From a virus: DNA of 34,906 nucleotides. Made by a program: the position numbers and the translations under genes. Below, in pieces: positions 14,766 through 22,640 of this stretch. Positions within the stretch are counted from its first letter, which is position 1, and each line of letters starts with the position of its first letter. The notes below the pieces were generated by a model. It was not told the DNA's origin, searched no databases, and worked only from the letters and a program-made list of their open reading frames with translations. Where the stretch lies: positions 1 to 34,906 of IMG/VR virus record IMGVR_UViG_3300032053_000263; one strand, given 5' to 3'.

Positions 14766-15473
14766 ATGAATGTAACCGAATCCATCCATCTTGAAGTTCA
14801 AAAACTTGGAAAAGATGGATCAATGATATATAAAAGGATCGAAGAATTTAAAAGTTCGAATTCTGCATATTTTTTGAAACCGGAATTACATTGGAGAAAA
14901 CCGAAGAAAGACAAGTATGAAGTGCTTTTCAGAGAGCAAGGAGTTTGGATTAAGGTAGCATATAAAATTCCAGGAGGTAGAACGATAGAAATAAGTGGCG
15001 AAGACCAATTTAGAAATCGCCATAAGTTCGTTTCGGACCATATAATTAGTACATGGGCATATCGTCGTTCAGCCAGTCCGCAATTAAAAAATTGGATAAT
15101 TGGAGAAATCAGTGAAAAACTGAAAGAACATGCGGATCTATACGCAAAGAACAAGCAGATATTGATAGAAGAATTGATCAAAACGAAAGAATTCTCCGAT
15201 TGTGCGAAAGCAGCGGAGAAAGAGGATTTCTATCTTCGAAACCCAAAGATTAGAGAAGCAGAGGAGTTAGCAAGTAAGTTAAAAAATCTGGACCTATACC
15301 AAGAATATATGATAGAAGCTGTCATCAGCGTAGCATATACACTAAAGCATAATGAATACCTAATCGAGACGCTGCAAAAATTCATGAAAGGGCACAAGAA
15401 AGCAGTAATAGATAGGGAATTCATGGAGTTGGTCAGAAATGTGAAGAGTGTGAAAGATGTGCACGAGCTATGA
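14766..15473 (+). CDS. Hypothetical AT-rich plus-strand protein
   Basis: The protein has 235 residues and begins MNVTESIHLEVQKLGKDG, with GAGACAAGT ahead of ATG. The first half mixes strands and charge, with YFLKPELHWRKPKKDKYE and VAYKIPGGRTIEISG. The second half is strongly helical (EELIKTKEFSDCAKAAEKED, then a run of Lys/Glu helices). It runs against the late genes, diverging from endonuclease III and converging with the 118-residue gene, which it overlaps by 6 bp. Codon use is AT-rich compared with the capsid genes. No family is recognised; it is probably an inserted accessory gene. Confidence 0.65.
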   Translation: MNVTESIHLEVQKLGKDGSMIYKRIEEFKSSNSAYFLKPELHWRKPKKDKYEVLFREQGVWIKVAYKIPGGRTIEISGEDQFRNRHKFVSDHIISTWAYRRSASPQLKNWIIGEISEKLKEHADLYAKNKQILIEELIKTKEFSDCAKAAEKEDFYLRNPKIREAEELASKLKNLDLYQEYMIEAVISVAYTLKHNEYLIETLQKFMKGHKKAVIDREFMELVRNVKSVKDVHEL

Positions 15474-15824
15474 TATCCACCGATCAGTAGAATACTTATT
15501 ATTTTGAAGATCATTTTTGTGTTGTACGTAGATGGGATTGGAATCCCGCCATTCCTTATTTTGTTGATCTATTTTAATCTTCCCGTCATCAGTATGATAT
15601 CTATCGCGACGAGATTTAGCGGCAGAACTTGCCTCACACATTCGGCAATATGGGGAAGCATACTTATATTCTTTAGTTGTTCCGTCTTTCAGGCTTTTGA
15701 ACTTTGATCGATAATAAAAGAATTCCTCGGTTGCAGGTTTAATTTCTCCACATTCACCCTTACATAATATTTCAGTAGGATTCCTGCGAATTTTTAGGTC
15801 TTTCGGATCTTTCTTTTTCGACAT
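15468..15824 (-). CDS. Small zinc-finger protein
   Basis: The protein has 118 residues and begins MSKKKDPKDLKIRRNPTE. It carries a paired cysteine motif, C-K-G-E-C followed by a PATEEFFYYR segment, and later Y-C-R-M-C, then a basic helix. This arrangement resembles the N-terminal zinc module found in phage HNH and endonuclease VII-like proteins, but no HNH residues follow, so it may be a truncated relative or a binding module only. It starts 18 bp beyond the major capsid terminator, without a Shine-Dalgarno. Its 3' end overlaps the convergent plus-strand gene by 6 bp. Confidence 0.6.
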   Translation of the reverse strand: MSKKKDPKDLKIRRNPTEILCKGECGEIKPATEEFFYYRSKFKSLKDGTTKEYKYASPYCRMCEASSAAKSRRDRYHTDDGKIKIDQQNKEWRDSNPIYVQHKNDLQNNKYSTDRWIS

Positions 15825-15841
15825 CGAAAGAAAATACAGAT

Positions 15842-15871
15842 GAACCCCGGAAACTTTCGATTCCGAGGTTC
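15842..15871 (-). terminator. Terminator after the major capsid gene
   Basis: An 11-bp stem (GAACCTCGGAA / TTCCGGGGTTC in the minus-strand RNA) with an 8-nt loop includes one position that pairs as G-U only in the minus-strand transcript. A T-rich tract (TGTATTTTCTTT) follows. Both points favour termination of the capsid transcript. Confidence 0.75.
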
Positions 15872-15893
15872 AAATGGATCAAAACTACCCGTA

Positions 15894-16787
15894 TTAACGG
15901 GTAACGATCAAGCGGACCAAACCACGAGGATTGTAGGCTCCGATGCCGAGATTCTCGAACATAGAAAAACCTATAGTCCTTTCTTCGGGATTATCCGCCG
16001 AAAGGATGCTCAGCTCAGTACGCACCGGAATGCGACCGAACATCTCGGGCTCGCAGCAGAGGTAAACCACGCCAGCGGGCACAAGACGCGACACGATGAA
16101 CTGGGCGTTCCAGCCCGACTGCATCACGCCCGACTTCCACAACACGCCCTGGCTCTCGATGTCCAAGACATCGCGACCGAACTTGCGGATGTCGCTGTAG
16201 TCCACGGCATTCATGAACACGCGAGCAACGCGAAGATCATGACGCTCGATCTCGGCGAACGCATCCGCGAGGATGGCAGGCGAGATGGGGGCCACAACGG
16301 GCACGTCGGGGTTCGTCCCGCCAGGAAGCGAGTCGAAGCCGTTGACGGCGATGGCGTCCAGGATTGAGAAGACGCGGTCGTCTTCTGCGGCCTGGATCTG
16401 GGCCTTACCAAGGTCCTGCATACGCTTGAGGAGGTCATAACGACGCTCCTTGACCTGCGTAAGAGGGGCCTTGGGGAGAGCCGCGATCTCGAAGAGGGGG
16501 AAGATCACACGACGGGGCTTCGCCACTGCCGTGATGCTCTCGCCTTCCTCACCGATTACGTAAGCGACCACATCGGGGTCCTTATCGTAAAGAGGAAGCG
16601 CACCGTCGGGAAGCTGCTCGACCAAGAAGGTCTTACGGCCAACCGACGAATAGTCGCGTCGCTCGCGGAGGGGCTGAACCATCGATGCCGCAAGACGCTT
16701 GCGCCCTGCCGAGGTTCCGATGAACTGATCGACAATTTTCTCCTTAATGGAGTTGTCGACTGCCTGAGTACCGAATGGGTTTGTCAT
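15894..16787 (-). CDS. Major capsid protein (HK97-fold)
   Basis: The product has 297 residues from ATG 16787, chosen because AGGA lies upstream. A longer frame to 16811 overlaps the previous gene. The sequence shows the recognised layout of a phage major head protein: a basic N-arm (AGRKRLAASMVQPLRERRDY), a strand-rich E-loop region (VAYVIGEEGESITAVAKP, with RRVIFPLFEIA), the helical spine (RRYDLLKRMQDLGKAQIQAAEDDRVF in parts), and the closing P-domain/A-domain strands (GRIPVRTELSILSADNPEERTIGF in parts). It assembles the icosahedral shell and is normally processed by the prohead protease. The adjacent capsid-associated and scaffold-like genes support the call. The gene is followed by a strong terminator. 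Confidence 0.85.
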   Translation of the reverse strand: MTNPFGTQAVDNSIKEKIVDQFIGTSAGRKRLAASMVQPLRERRDYSSVGRKTFLVEQLPDGALPLYDKDPDVVAYVIGEEGESITAVAKPRRVIFPLFEIAALPKAPLTQVKERRYDLLKRMQDLGKAQIQAAEDDRVFSILDAIAVNGFDSLPGGTNPDVPVVAPISPAILADAFAEIERHDLRVARVFMNAVDYSDIRKFGRDVLDIESQGVLWKSGVMQSGWNAQFIVSRLVPAGVVYLCCEPEMFGRIPVRTELSILSADNPEERTIGFSMFENLGIGAYNPRGLVRLIVTR

Positions 16788-16807
16788 GATTGATAATCCT
16801 TTCCGGC

Positions 16808-17461
16808 TCAAATAAAGCTAAGTGCGAGAAACATCTCGGCACTGGTTGAGTCAGGGATGGAAAGGACGGTGCCCATACGGGTAACATCCGGCTCGGTTGC
16901 CGCGCCGCCAGCGCCGCTACCAGTCGTTGCAACAGTGATCCACTGTGCCTCGTACGAATCCTGCCAACGGTTCGTGAGATAGCCATTGACCGAAGCATAA
17001 AGCTTGTCGCCTACGCTATAGGCCAAAGCTGTCGAAGCGCCGATCTGGATCTGAGTCTCGTAGACCTTAACGCCTACCGAACCGCCACGGAGATGAGGGC
17101 ACTTACCCGATGCCACGGCAGGCGTGTTCTCAAACGCGTTGCCGAGACCATCGTTGATGAAGAGGCCGAGAGGGCGCGTCTTCGCGACGTAAGCGGTAGC
17201 GACAAGAACCGCTCCACCCACTGTATTTGACCCGACATCCGGACGCGTGAAAGCGACCGAACCGCCAAGCACACCACGCTTAACGTTTGTAGGAATCGTT
17301 GTTGATTTATTTGCTGTCGCAACGACAACGTTCGGATTGAGCTGCGTGAATCCATCAGCTGCGACCGACGAAAGACTGTCCTTCGTGATCGAGTAAAGGA
17401 TTCGGAGCGCGCCCTGGCTTAACCGAAAGTCGCCGGAGGCCTGTCCACCGATGCTACCCAT
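16808..17461 (-). CDS. Probable capsid decoration or head-associated protein
   Basis: The protein has 217 residues; GGAGA precedes MGSIGGQASGDFRLSQG. It is Gly, Ala, Val and Thr rich, with alternating strands such as GGAVLVATAYVAKTRPLG and KVYETQIQIGASTALAYSVG, typical of a beta-rich head decoration protein. It lies directly upstream of the major capsid gene and ends 20 bp before the capsid start, as decoration genes often do. The family is not recognised by name, so the role rests on composition and position. Confidence 0.65.
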   Translation of the reverse strand: MGSIGGQASGDFRLSQGALRILYSITKDSLSSVAADGFTQLNPNVVVATANKSTTIPTNVKRGVLGGSVAFTRPDVGSNTVGGAVLVATAYVAKTRPLGLFINDGLGNAFENTPAVASGKCPHLRGGSVGVKVYETQIQIGASTALAYSVGDKLYASVNGYLTNRWQDSYEAQWITVATTGSGAGGAATEPDVTRMGTVLSIPDSTSAEMFLALSFI

Positions 17462-17697
17462 GATTTTCTCCAGTCCCCATAGACTTGAATTTGATTCAAT
17501 TTGAGGAGTTATTCTTGACGTTCAATGGATTCAGTCCAATAAAAATTGCGAATCCGTCTTGAAAATGGAATTACTCAAAAATTGTCGTCATCTCGTCTGT
17601 GGACCCGTGAGCCTGTTTTGGTATGTGATAGTATTTATGGTATCACCGATAATCATCTCTCAAATTAAGTAGATGATTATCGGATAAACTGAGCCGA
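17462..17697 (-). other. 236-bp non-coding gap before the capsid genes
   Basis: This is the longest gene-free stretch of the window. Its upstream end (17646-17683) holds the terminator of the scaffold-like gene, next to a smaller inverted repeat (GTGATA / TATCAC, 17625-17646). The remainder, 17462-17624, is AT-rich and would hold the start of the capsid transcript. I could not find a convincing -35/-10 pair. A possible weak one is TTGGAC with AAGAAT 17 nt later on the minus strand. A GGAGA ribosome-binding site is present at the downstream end. Confidence 0.5.
17646..17683 (-). terminator. Terminator hairpin after the scaffold-like gene
   Basis: A 13-bp perfect inverted repeat (arms CCGATAATCATCT and AGATGATTATCGG) with a 12-nt loop lies 14 bp beyond the stop codon at 17698. 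No clear T-run follows, so the strength is uncertain. Confidence 0.6.
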
Positions 17698-18888
17698 TCA
17701 GCCCCAGAGTTTCGAAAGAAGATCTTCGGGCTTCACGGAAGCGGTACGAGTGACCTGACCAAGCTTCTTTGCGGAAGCGGTACGGCCAACCGAACCGAAG
17801 CCGAGTTCACGAGCTGTGCGCTCGGACTGGGCAGCTGAAATCTGGCGCTGGGCCCGGACTTCGTCGTTGTCAGCAAACAAGTCATCAAGACTTGCGATCT
17901 GAGTGGAAGCAGCCGCCTCGGGAGCTTCATCCTGGTCGAACGAAATCTCAAGGTCGGAAGCCACCATCACGGGCATGACGGGATCAACCACAGGAGCTGC
18001 GGGAGTGGGAGGAGTGAAGAGCTGCATGAGAGCGGCATCGCCAGACTCGCCCTGCTCGCCAAGAAGCGCTTCAAGCTCAGCTGCTTCGGCGGCTGAGAAA
18101 GCATTAGGATCATTCTGATCCATTGCGGTGTCGCAATCTTCCTCTTCTTTTCCCATGGCAGCCACGGGCTCATCCTTCTTGGGCTCGTCATCAGCCTTCT
18201 CAGCTGCAGCGTGCTCCTCGGGCTTATCCTCGGCATCACCCTCAGCCGCCACTCGCTTCTGCGAGGTGCGGACTAAGGAAACGATCTTTCGAAGAGTGGG
18301 ATCATCCACCGACGAAATGACGATGGCAAGCTTCGTGGCTTCCTCGTCGTTGCCATTCTCGCCGAGAAGACGAGCGGCAATCTTGGTGCAAGCGAGTGAG
18401 CGGCGGAAACGAACCTCGCCCTGAAGTGAATCAGGAGAAGCCGATTTAATGCCTGTGGCAATCGAAACGAGCACCTTATCGGGGGCACCCATTAGATTCA
18501 AAGCAACGTGCTCGACCAACGTCTTGTTGTCTGTACGGAGAGCATGGCTCGCGATTCTCATCGCAAGACGCGCACGCTGCTCCGTAGCAAGACGCTGGTT
18601 GTCGTATTTGCCTTTGCCGTTCCACTTATCGGAATCCTTGTGATCCCATGTGTCAGCACGGAACTCGGGAAGGCCGATTTCATTTCGCTTAACGTGATCG
18701 CCGTCGTATTCTAATTCAACCGATTTATTCGATGCAGGAGTCTCCGCCCACTCGTCCGGGTTGCCCGACTCGTAGTCGGTCGCTCCGGGTTGCGGATGCT
18801 CTTGATTCATTTCATAAATATCGGCCCGGCGCTGAGTAGCCGCCTGACGCGGGTTTGAGTTCTTCTGCCAGGTGAGACGCTCGCGCAT
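17698..18888 (-). CDS. Acidic scaffold-like head assembly protein
   Basis: The protein has 396 residues; AGGAGG precedes MRERLTWQKNS. Residues about 90-220 are helical, with RARLAMRIASHALRTDN. The middle is highly acidic and Ala/Glu-rich (KADDEPKKDEPVAAMGKEEED), and the last third is low-complexity. Two R-T-A-S motifs lie near the C-terminus, which ends KPEDLLSKLWG. Acidic, low-complexity, helical proteins next to the protease and capsid genes are typically scaffolding or prohead core proteins. The 797-codon frame contains a similar SPEDL-x-ASLAKLWP segment, hinting at a shared motif. No family name is assigned. Confidence 0.65.
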   Translation of the reverse strand: MRERLTWQKNSNPRQAATQRRADIYEMNQEHPQPGATDYESGNPDEWAETPASNKSVELEYDGDHVKRNEIGLPEFRADTWDHKDSDKWNGKGKYDNQRLATEQRARLAMRIASHALRTDNKTLVEHVALNLMGAPDKVLVSIATGIKSASPDSLQGEVRFRRSLACTKIAARLLGENGNDEEATKLAIVISSVDDPTLRKIVSLVRTSQKRVAAEGDAEDKPEEHAAAEKADDEPKKDEPVAAMGKEEEDCDTAMDQNDPNAFSAAEAAELEALLGEQGESGDAALMQLFTPPTPAAPVVDPVMPVMVASDLEISFDQDEAPEAAASTQIASLDDLFADNDEVRAQRQISAAQSERTARELGFGSVGRTASAKKLGQVTRTASVKPEDLLSKLWG

Positions 18889-18929
18889 GACTTAAAGCCT
18901 CCTAAACGGATCCTTGATTTGGAGCCGGA

Positions 18930-20486
18930 TTAAAATTTTGAAATTTTGGACAACGACGCTATTCGTCCTTTACGAACTAAGAACGCCTCTTCAGACCCTT
19001 TTAGAGGCCGGAAAATTTTTGATCTGCAGGTTGCAACGTATGATTTTTCACTGGGATAATCAGTGATTTTTCCAGATTCAATAACTGCACGATATAAGTC
19101 TGGACTAAAATTCTTACCGTTAAGACTGTCTTCTATCCAACTCAATATGATCAGAGACTTCGGGGAAAGGCTTCCACGGGCTTTAGGATTGCTTGGATTA
19201 TATGCGGTCTTCCAAGTAGCAGAAGCCCAACGAACAAGCATGGGAGATTTACTGAATTTGGCTTTGAGACGACGTGTAAACTCTTCTGAGGAATGTTGAA
19301 GATTGTCGTTTCCGGATTCCAGGTTAACTGGTGCCTTCAACGATTGAACACTTCCAACATCTTCAGGTTTTGGGGTTAATCTCTCCCCAAGTTTATCAAC
19401 GAGAATCTGGAGTAATTTCTCCTGAGCTTGGTCGAGAAGCTTATCCATGCTCGAACCAGAAGCGGCGGGCGGTTTGTCTTTTGGAGACTCTACGGCATCC
19501 GCATCATCGGGTGCATCCTCATCCGGTGGTGCATCTTCAGCAATGTCACCATCGGGATCAGGATCTAGAGCACGCCTTTTAGTAGACGCGACCTGTTTCC
19601 ACATATCACCAGGTATCTCGACATCCTTACGAATCTCGTGGATTCGAGATGCATTCTGGATTTTGCCGGCAACGCGCGTCTCACCAAACAAGTCCTGATT
19701 CAGGAATTGTCGATGAACAGCACCCTCAAAAGCAGGATGTTTAACCCAACTGGCCTCTATAAACTGATTTGAATCAGGAACAGCGGCATGTCCAATGAGT
19801 TCGCAAAGGACGTGTTCAACACCATCCTCATCTAAAAATTTTGATCCCTTGCCGTCGTATTGAACGCAGGGACATGTAGAAGCATCATCAACAGCTACGT
19901 TTCCGCACTTATTGCAAATAGTGAACTGACTTATACAGCCCATGCTGTATGCGTTCATATTGCAAGAAAGAATATCGTCTATTAGTCTTGCATGTTTGCG
20001 ATCGGTTGCTGTGAGAATATCGACGTAGACGGTATCGCCAAGGTCTCTGGCTATGGCATCAACAATAAAGCCCTTCGAAAGCTCAGGAAGTTGAATATGC
20101 TCAACGAAAACGTGAGCACCGACGAAAGTCCGATACGTAGAGAGTAGAAGAGGACGACTCCATGCGTCACGATTGTTATTAATATATTTCTCTGATTCGA
20201 CGCTAGTGCGAAAATCAGGGAACCTAACATCGATCTGAACGCCACGGTTCAGTTGACGGCCAAGTTTAACATTCTTAGGAGAAAAAGTATCAACAGATGC
20301 TACTATAGTAGCATGTGAAAGAAGGTACTGATTAATATCTATTTTATTTAAAGTCGATTTTGCGATTCTATGTAGGCGATTCTTAGGAACTACCCCTTCA
20401 TATCTAGCACGAGCAACATCCATCCATTTCGCAAATTCAATGTTTGGATTGTTTACCAAAGCATTTGCATAGTGTCGACGAGCCAT
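18930..20486 (-). CDS. Prohead (capsid maturation) protease-like protein
   Basis: The protein has 518 residues; GAGGATC precedes MARRHYANAL. Residues about 55-260 resemble head-maturation serine proteases of large phages. They include VGAHVFVEH130, a conserved TATDRKHARLIDDIL stretch, and the catalytic-type motif NAYS181MGC. A zinc-like cluster follows (C191-x2-C194, C205-x-C207), then KFLDEDGVEHVLC and HPAFEGAV. His130 and Ser181 are the likely catalytic pair. Such proteases cut scaffold and capsid N-termini during head maturation. Residues about 300-360 are acidic and proline-rich, and residues 385-518 form a separate helical basic domain ending KGRIASLSKISKF. The gene lies just upstream of the scaffold and capsid genes. 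Confidence 0.75.
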   Translation of the reverse strand: MARRHYANALVNNPNIEFAKWMDVARARYEGVVPKNRLHRIAKSTLNKIDINQYLLSHATIVASVDTFSPKNVKLGRQLNRGVQIDVRFPDFRTSVESEKYINNNRDAWSRPLLLSTYRTFVGAHVFVEHIQLPELSKGFIVDAIARDLGDTVYVDILTATDRKHARLIDDILSCNMNAYSMGCISQFTICNKCGNVAVDDASTCPCVQYDGKGSKFLDEDGVEHVLCELIGHAAVPDSNQFIEASWVKHPAFEGAVHRQFLNQDLFGETRVAGKIQNASRIHEIRKDVEIPGDMWKQVASTKRRALDPDPDGDIAEDAPPDEDAPDDADAVESPKDKPPAASGSSMDKLLDQAQEKLLQILVDKLGERLTPKPEDVGSVQSLKAPVNLESGNDNLQHSSEEFTRRLKAKFSKSPMLVRWASATWKTAYNPSNPKARGSLSPKSLIILSWIEDSLNGKNFSPDLYRAVIESGKITDYPSEKSYVATCRSKIFRPLKGSEEAFLVRKGRIASLSKISKF

Positions 20487-20539
20487 GGATGATCCTCTAG
20501 ATTAGACTCTGGTATGAAAATCTGAAGAATCGGAGTATA

Positions 20540-20776
20540 TTAAAAAATGTTTTCAATGTCGTTTTTCAGTTCGTCGAACCGATAAAGAATTAAATTCTCG
20601 ACTCTCTCAAAATCAGGAGAAGGGCCTTTATTAACCCATTCACTTTTAACGTGAACGGCAGGACACTCGACATACCAATTTTCTTCGTCGAGGGATGAGA
20701 CGGATACTTTTACCCTCCCAAACTCCCTGGTTAGTGTTCCGTCGTGATTTAAAGTCCAATTTTTACTTTCAGACAT
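20540..20776 (-). CDS. Small hypothetical protein
   Basis: The product has 78 residues from ATG 20776 (a GTG lies one codon upstream). It begins MSESKNWTLNHDGTLTREFG, a strand-rich start, with WYVECPAVHVKSEW in the middle and a C-terminal helix (RVENLILYRFDELKNDIENIF in parts). There is no clear Shine-Dalgarno. It diverges from the plus-strand gene at 20837. No family is recognised. Confidence 0.5.
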   Translation of the reverse strand: MSESKNWTLNHDGTLTREFGRVKVSVSSLDEENWYVECPAVHVKSEWVNKGPSPDFERVENLILYRFDELKNDIENIF

Positions 20777-20836
20777 CACTATTAAGAAGAATTAAAATTG
20801 AATTGTAAATATTAGAATCCAAATGTATGATATCTA

Positions 20837-21343
20837 ATGATATCTAAAGTTCTCGAAATTAGCTTTTGTGAAAAATATACATGGTCAAAACCTATTTTCT
20901 CAATAGATAAAGAGAAACTTGAGTATATTAAAGATAGCGAAATAATGGAAGCAGTCTCGGTTACAATTCCATTACAAATGGAAGAATATGTATATATTAA
21001 AATGAATATGACAACAAAATTATCGAAAATTGAAAAAATTATAGAAAGAGCATTTAGGCTAAACAAGCAGTTCCCTGAGGAGGTTGGTTTACATAAGAAA
21101 GATATTGAGTTTATACGGAAAATAGCAGGAATGGTGATAACTACATATGAAGAAGAGTATAACAGTTTTTATTTTGCGTGGTGTAATGCTTCAAAAGAAA
21201 ATATGATATTTCACCTATCACGTGAAATAAGAAAATTTATTTCGAAGAAAGAAATAATGGAAAATCTAACGGAGAATGATTTTGTAAATATATGGAGAGA
21301 GGAAGAGAAGAAATACCAAGTTGAGGTACTTCATTCCTCCTAA
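20837..21343 (+). CDS. Hypothetical AT-rich plus-strand protein
   Basis: The protein has 168 residues and begins MISKVLEISFCEKYTW. It is rich in Lys, Glu and Ile, and largely helical after residue 60 (KLSKIEKIIERAFRLNKQF, then KKDIEFIRKIAGMVITTYEEE). It runs opposite to the late genes and is far more AT-rich than the protease and scaffold genes beside it. A direct repeat (ATGATATCTA twice) covers the start. No Shine-Dalgarno is visible. It is probably a recent insertion of unknown function. Confidence 0.6.
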   Translation: MISKVLEISFCEKYTWSKPIFSIDKEKLEYIKDSEIMEAVSVTIPLQMEEYVYIKMNMTTKLSKIEKIIERAFRLNKQFPEEVGLHKKDIEFIRKIAGMVITTYEEEYNSFYFAWCNASKENMIFHLSREIRKFISKKEIMENLTENDFVNIWREEEKKYQVEVLHSS

Positions 21344-21346
21344 GTC

Positions 21347-22060
21347 CTATTTGTGGACGAGATCTTTAGGTCGGATAACGAAACCACAGACTCTGCAAAG
21401 AAGGACTCTCCGACCCTGGCGATATATACGGGGCTTCAGAACGCCATCGCAACGGGGACATTCGAGAACGCCAGAATTCTTCTCGCGCTGAGTGACGCGG
21501 AATCTGCGACCGGAGTCCTTCCAGTATATTGCCAGTCTGCGACCGTGTGAATAAACGGAGCTGACTTCGTAGCGAGAAATACCGGTATCTAAAACATTAT
21601 CGAACTTGGTAGCGACCAAAAAGGAAGCCAACGGCTCCGATACGTCATGACAAGCTAACTTACAGGCTTGGTAGCGAACTTGATCAAGCAAAGCTTCGTG
21701 GGATGAAACAACGGAAGCCAAAGACTTTCGCCATTTACCGTCAGCTTTTAAAACTTCCGGAGAGTCTATATATTTAGTACTCTCCCAAGTAGAATAGCTC
21801 TGATCATAATTCGGCACAGAAACGGAATCCGAGGCTGACAATATCAGCTCTATGGCACTCTCCGATTCAGCACCCCAAGGCCATTGAACCTGGACTTTTC
21901 CGGTATCCGTGTTCGACCATAAGACTTTTCCAGCATAAGGACTAAGCCATATGCCTGAAAGCCCAGGTTTCCGAACAGCATCACCTGTATGGAAACCGTG
22001 GGCGGCCAATTTGTCGTCTATGAAAGCCGTCCGAATAGTCACAGGTAACTCCGAATTCAA
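21347..22060 (-). CDS. Probable virion-associated protein with C-terminal zinc ribbon
   Basis: The protein has 237 residues, starting MNSELPVTIRTAFIDDKL. Residues about 20-60 form a small beta domain (FHTGDAVRKPGLSGIW, then GKVLWSNTDTGKVQVQW) resembling an SH3- or KOW-like barrel. The C-terminus holds a complete zinc ribbon: ECPRCDG, then LLCRVCGFVIRPKDL. The start overlaps the stop of the upstream 177-residue gene by 4 bp (ATGA), implying coupled translation. The family is not recognised. The position among head genes suggests a virion or assembly role. Confidence 0.65.
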   Translation of the reverse strand: MNSELPVTIRTAFIDDKLAAHGFHTGDAVRKPGLSGIWLSPYAGKVLWSNTDTGKVQVQWPWGAESESAIELILSASDSVSVPNYDQSYSTWESTKYIDSPEVLKADGKWRKSLASVVSSHEALLDQVRYQACKLACHDVSEPLASFLVATKFDNVLDTGISRYEVSSVYSHGRRLAIYWKDSGRRFRVTQREKNSGVLECPRCDGVLKPRIYRQGRRVLLCRVCGFVIRPKDLVHK

Positions 22061-22590
22061 GGAGCCCAGGTCTTCTCGGTCTTCTTAGCAACGACCCGAC
22101 GAGGAGCCCAGGTCTTCGCAGGAGCCTGCGAACCCTGGTGCGTGCTCTTACCACCATAGCTGGGCTGGCTCGGTTGTTTCTTGGCAGACGAAAGGGGGCT
22201 CAGATCACGGACCTGGGGTTCCTTGCGCTCCGAAACGCCACTTGAGTTGTCGTTGTCGTACGTGTCGATCGGGCCGCCACTGAAGGTCTTATCCACCTTC
22301 TTCATATAAGGCTCATCTGCTTCAACCTGGAGAGGCTTATTGGGGTTGTCGAAGGTCTTCATATAAGGCTCGTCGCTATCCTGCTTCAAAACCTTAGCTT
22401 GGAACTTTCGGAGGTTCTCCTCACCGAAAGCGGCAACCTGGAATTTATCGGCAAAGGTATCGATCTTGAGGATCATCTCTGAGGCTACCTTTGCATCAAG
22501 CTTCCCGTCCTTAACAAGACCTTCAAGCTTTTTAGCCGAAGAATCGAGATGAGAAAGAACCTGATTTGCAATCGCCTTGTCTATAGCCAT
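22057..22590 (-). CDS. Probable virion protein with DEPYMK and KTWAP repeats
   Basis: The protein has 177 residues; GGAGAG lies 7 nt upstream of MAIDKAIANQ. The first ~75 residues are helical (LEGLVKDGKLDAKVASEM). Two copies of D-E-P-Y-M-K follow about 20 residues apart, and then a Ser/Pro/Lys-rich linker. The end carries two copies of KTWAP separated by RRVVAKKTE. The short peptide repeats at the end of a small helical protein suggest a tether or binding tail. It is translationally coupled to the following zinc-ribbon gene. No family is recognised. Confidence 0.65.
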   Translation of the reverse strand: MAIDKAIANQVLSHLDSSAKKLEGLVKDGKLDAKVASEMILKIDTFADKFQVAAFGEENLRKFQAKVLKQDSDEPYMKTFDNPNKPLQVEADEPYMKKVDKTFSGGPIDTYDNDNSSGVSERKEPQVRDLSPLSSAKKQPSQPSYGGKSTHQGSQAPAKTWAPRRVVAKKTEKTWAP

Positions 22591-22640
22591 TTTAATCTCT
22601 CCAGGGTTTCGGGTAAAAAATTCAATGAAAAGTTAAGGCT

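Noticed and set aside
15468-15824. Calling the 118-residue zinc-finger protein an HNH endonuclease
   Set aside because: The paired cysteines resemble that group, but no HNH catalytic residues follow.
15840-16367. Plus-strand 175-residue frame opposite the capsid gene
   Set aside because: It is a His/Asp/Glu-rich shadow of the GC-rich major capsid gene.
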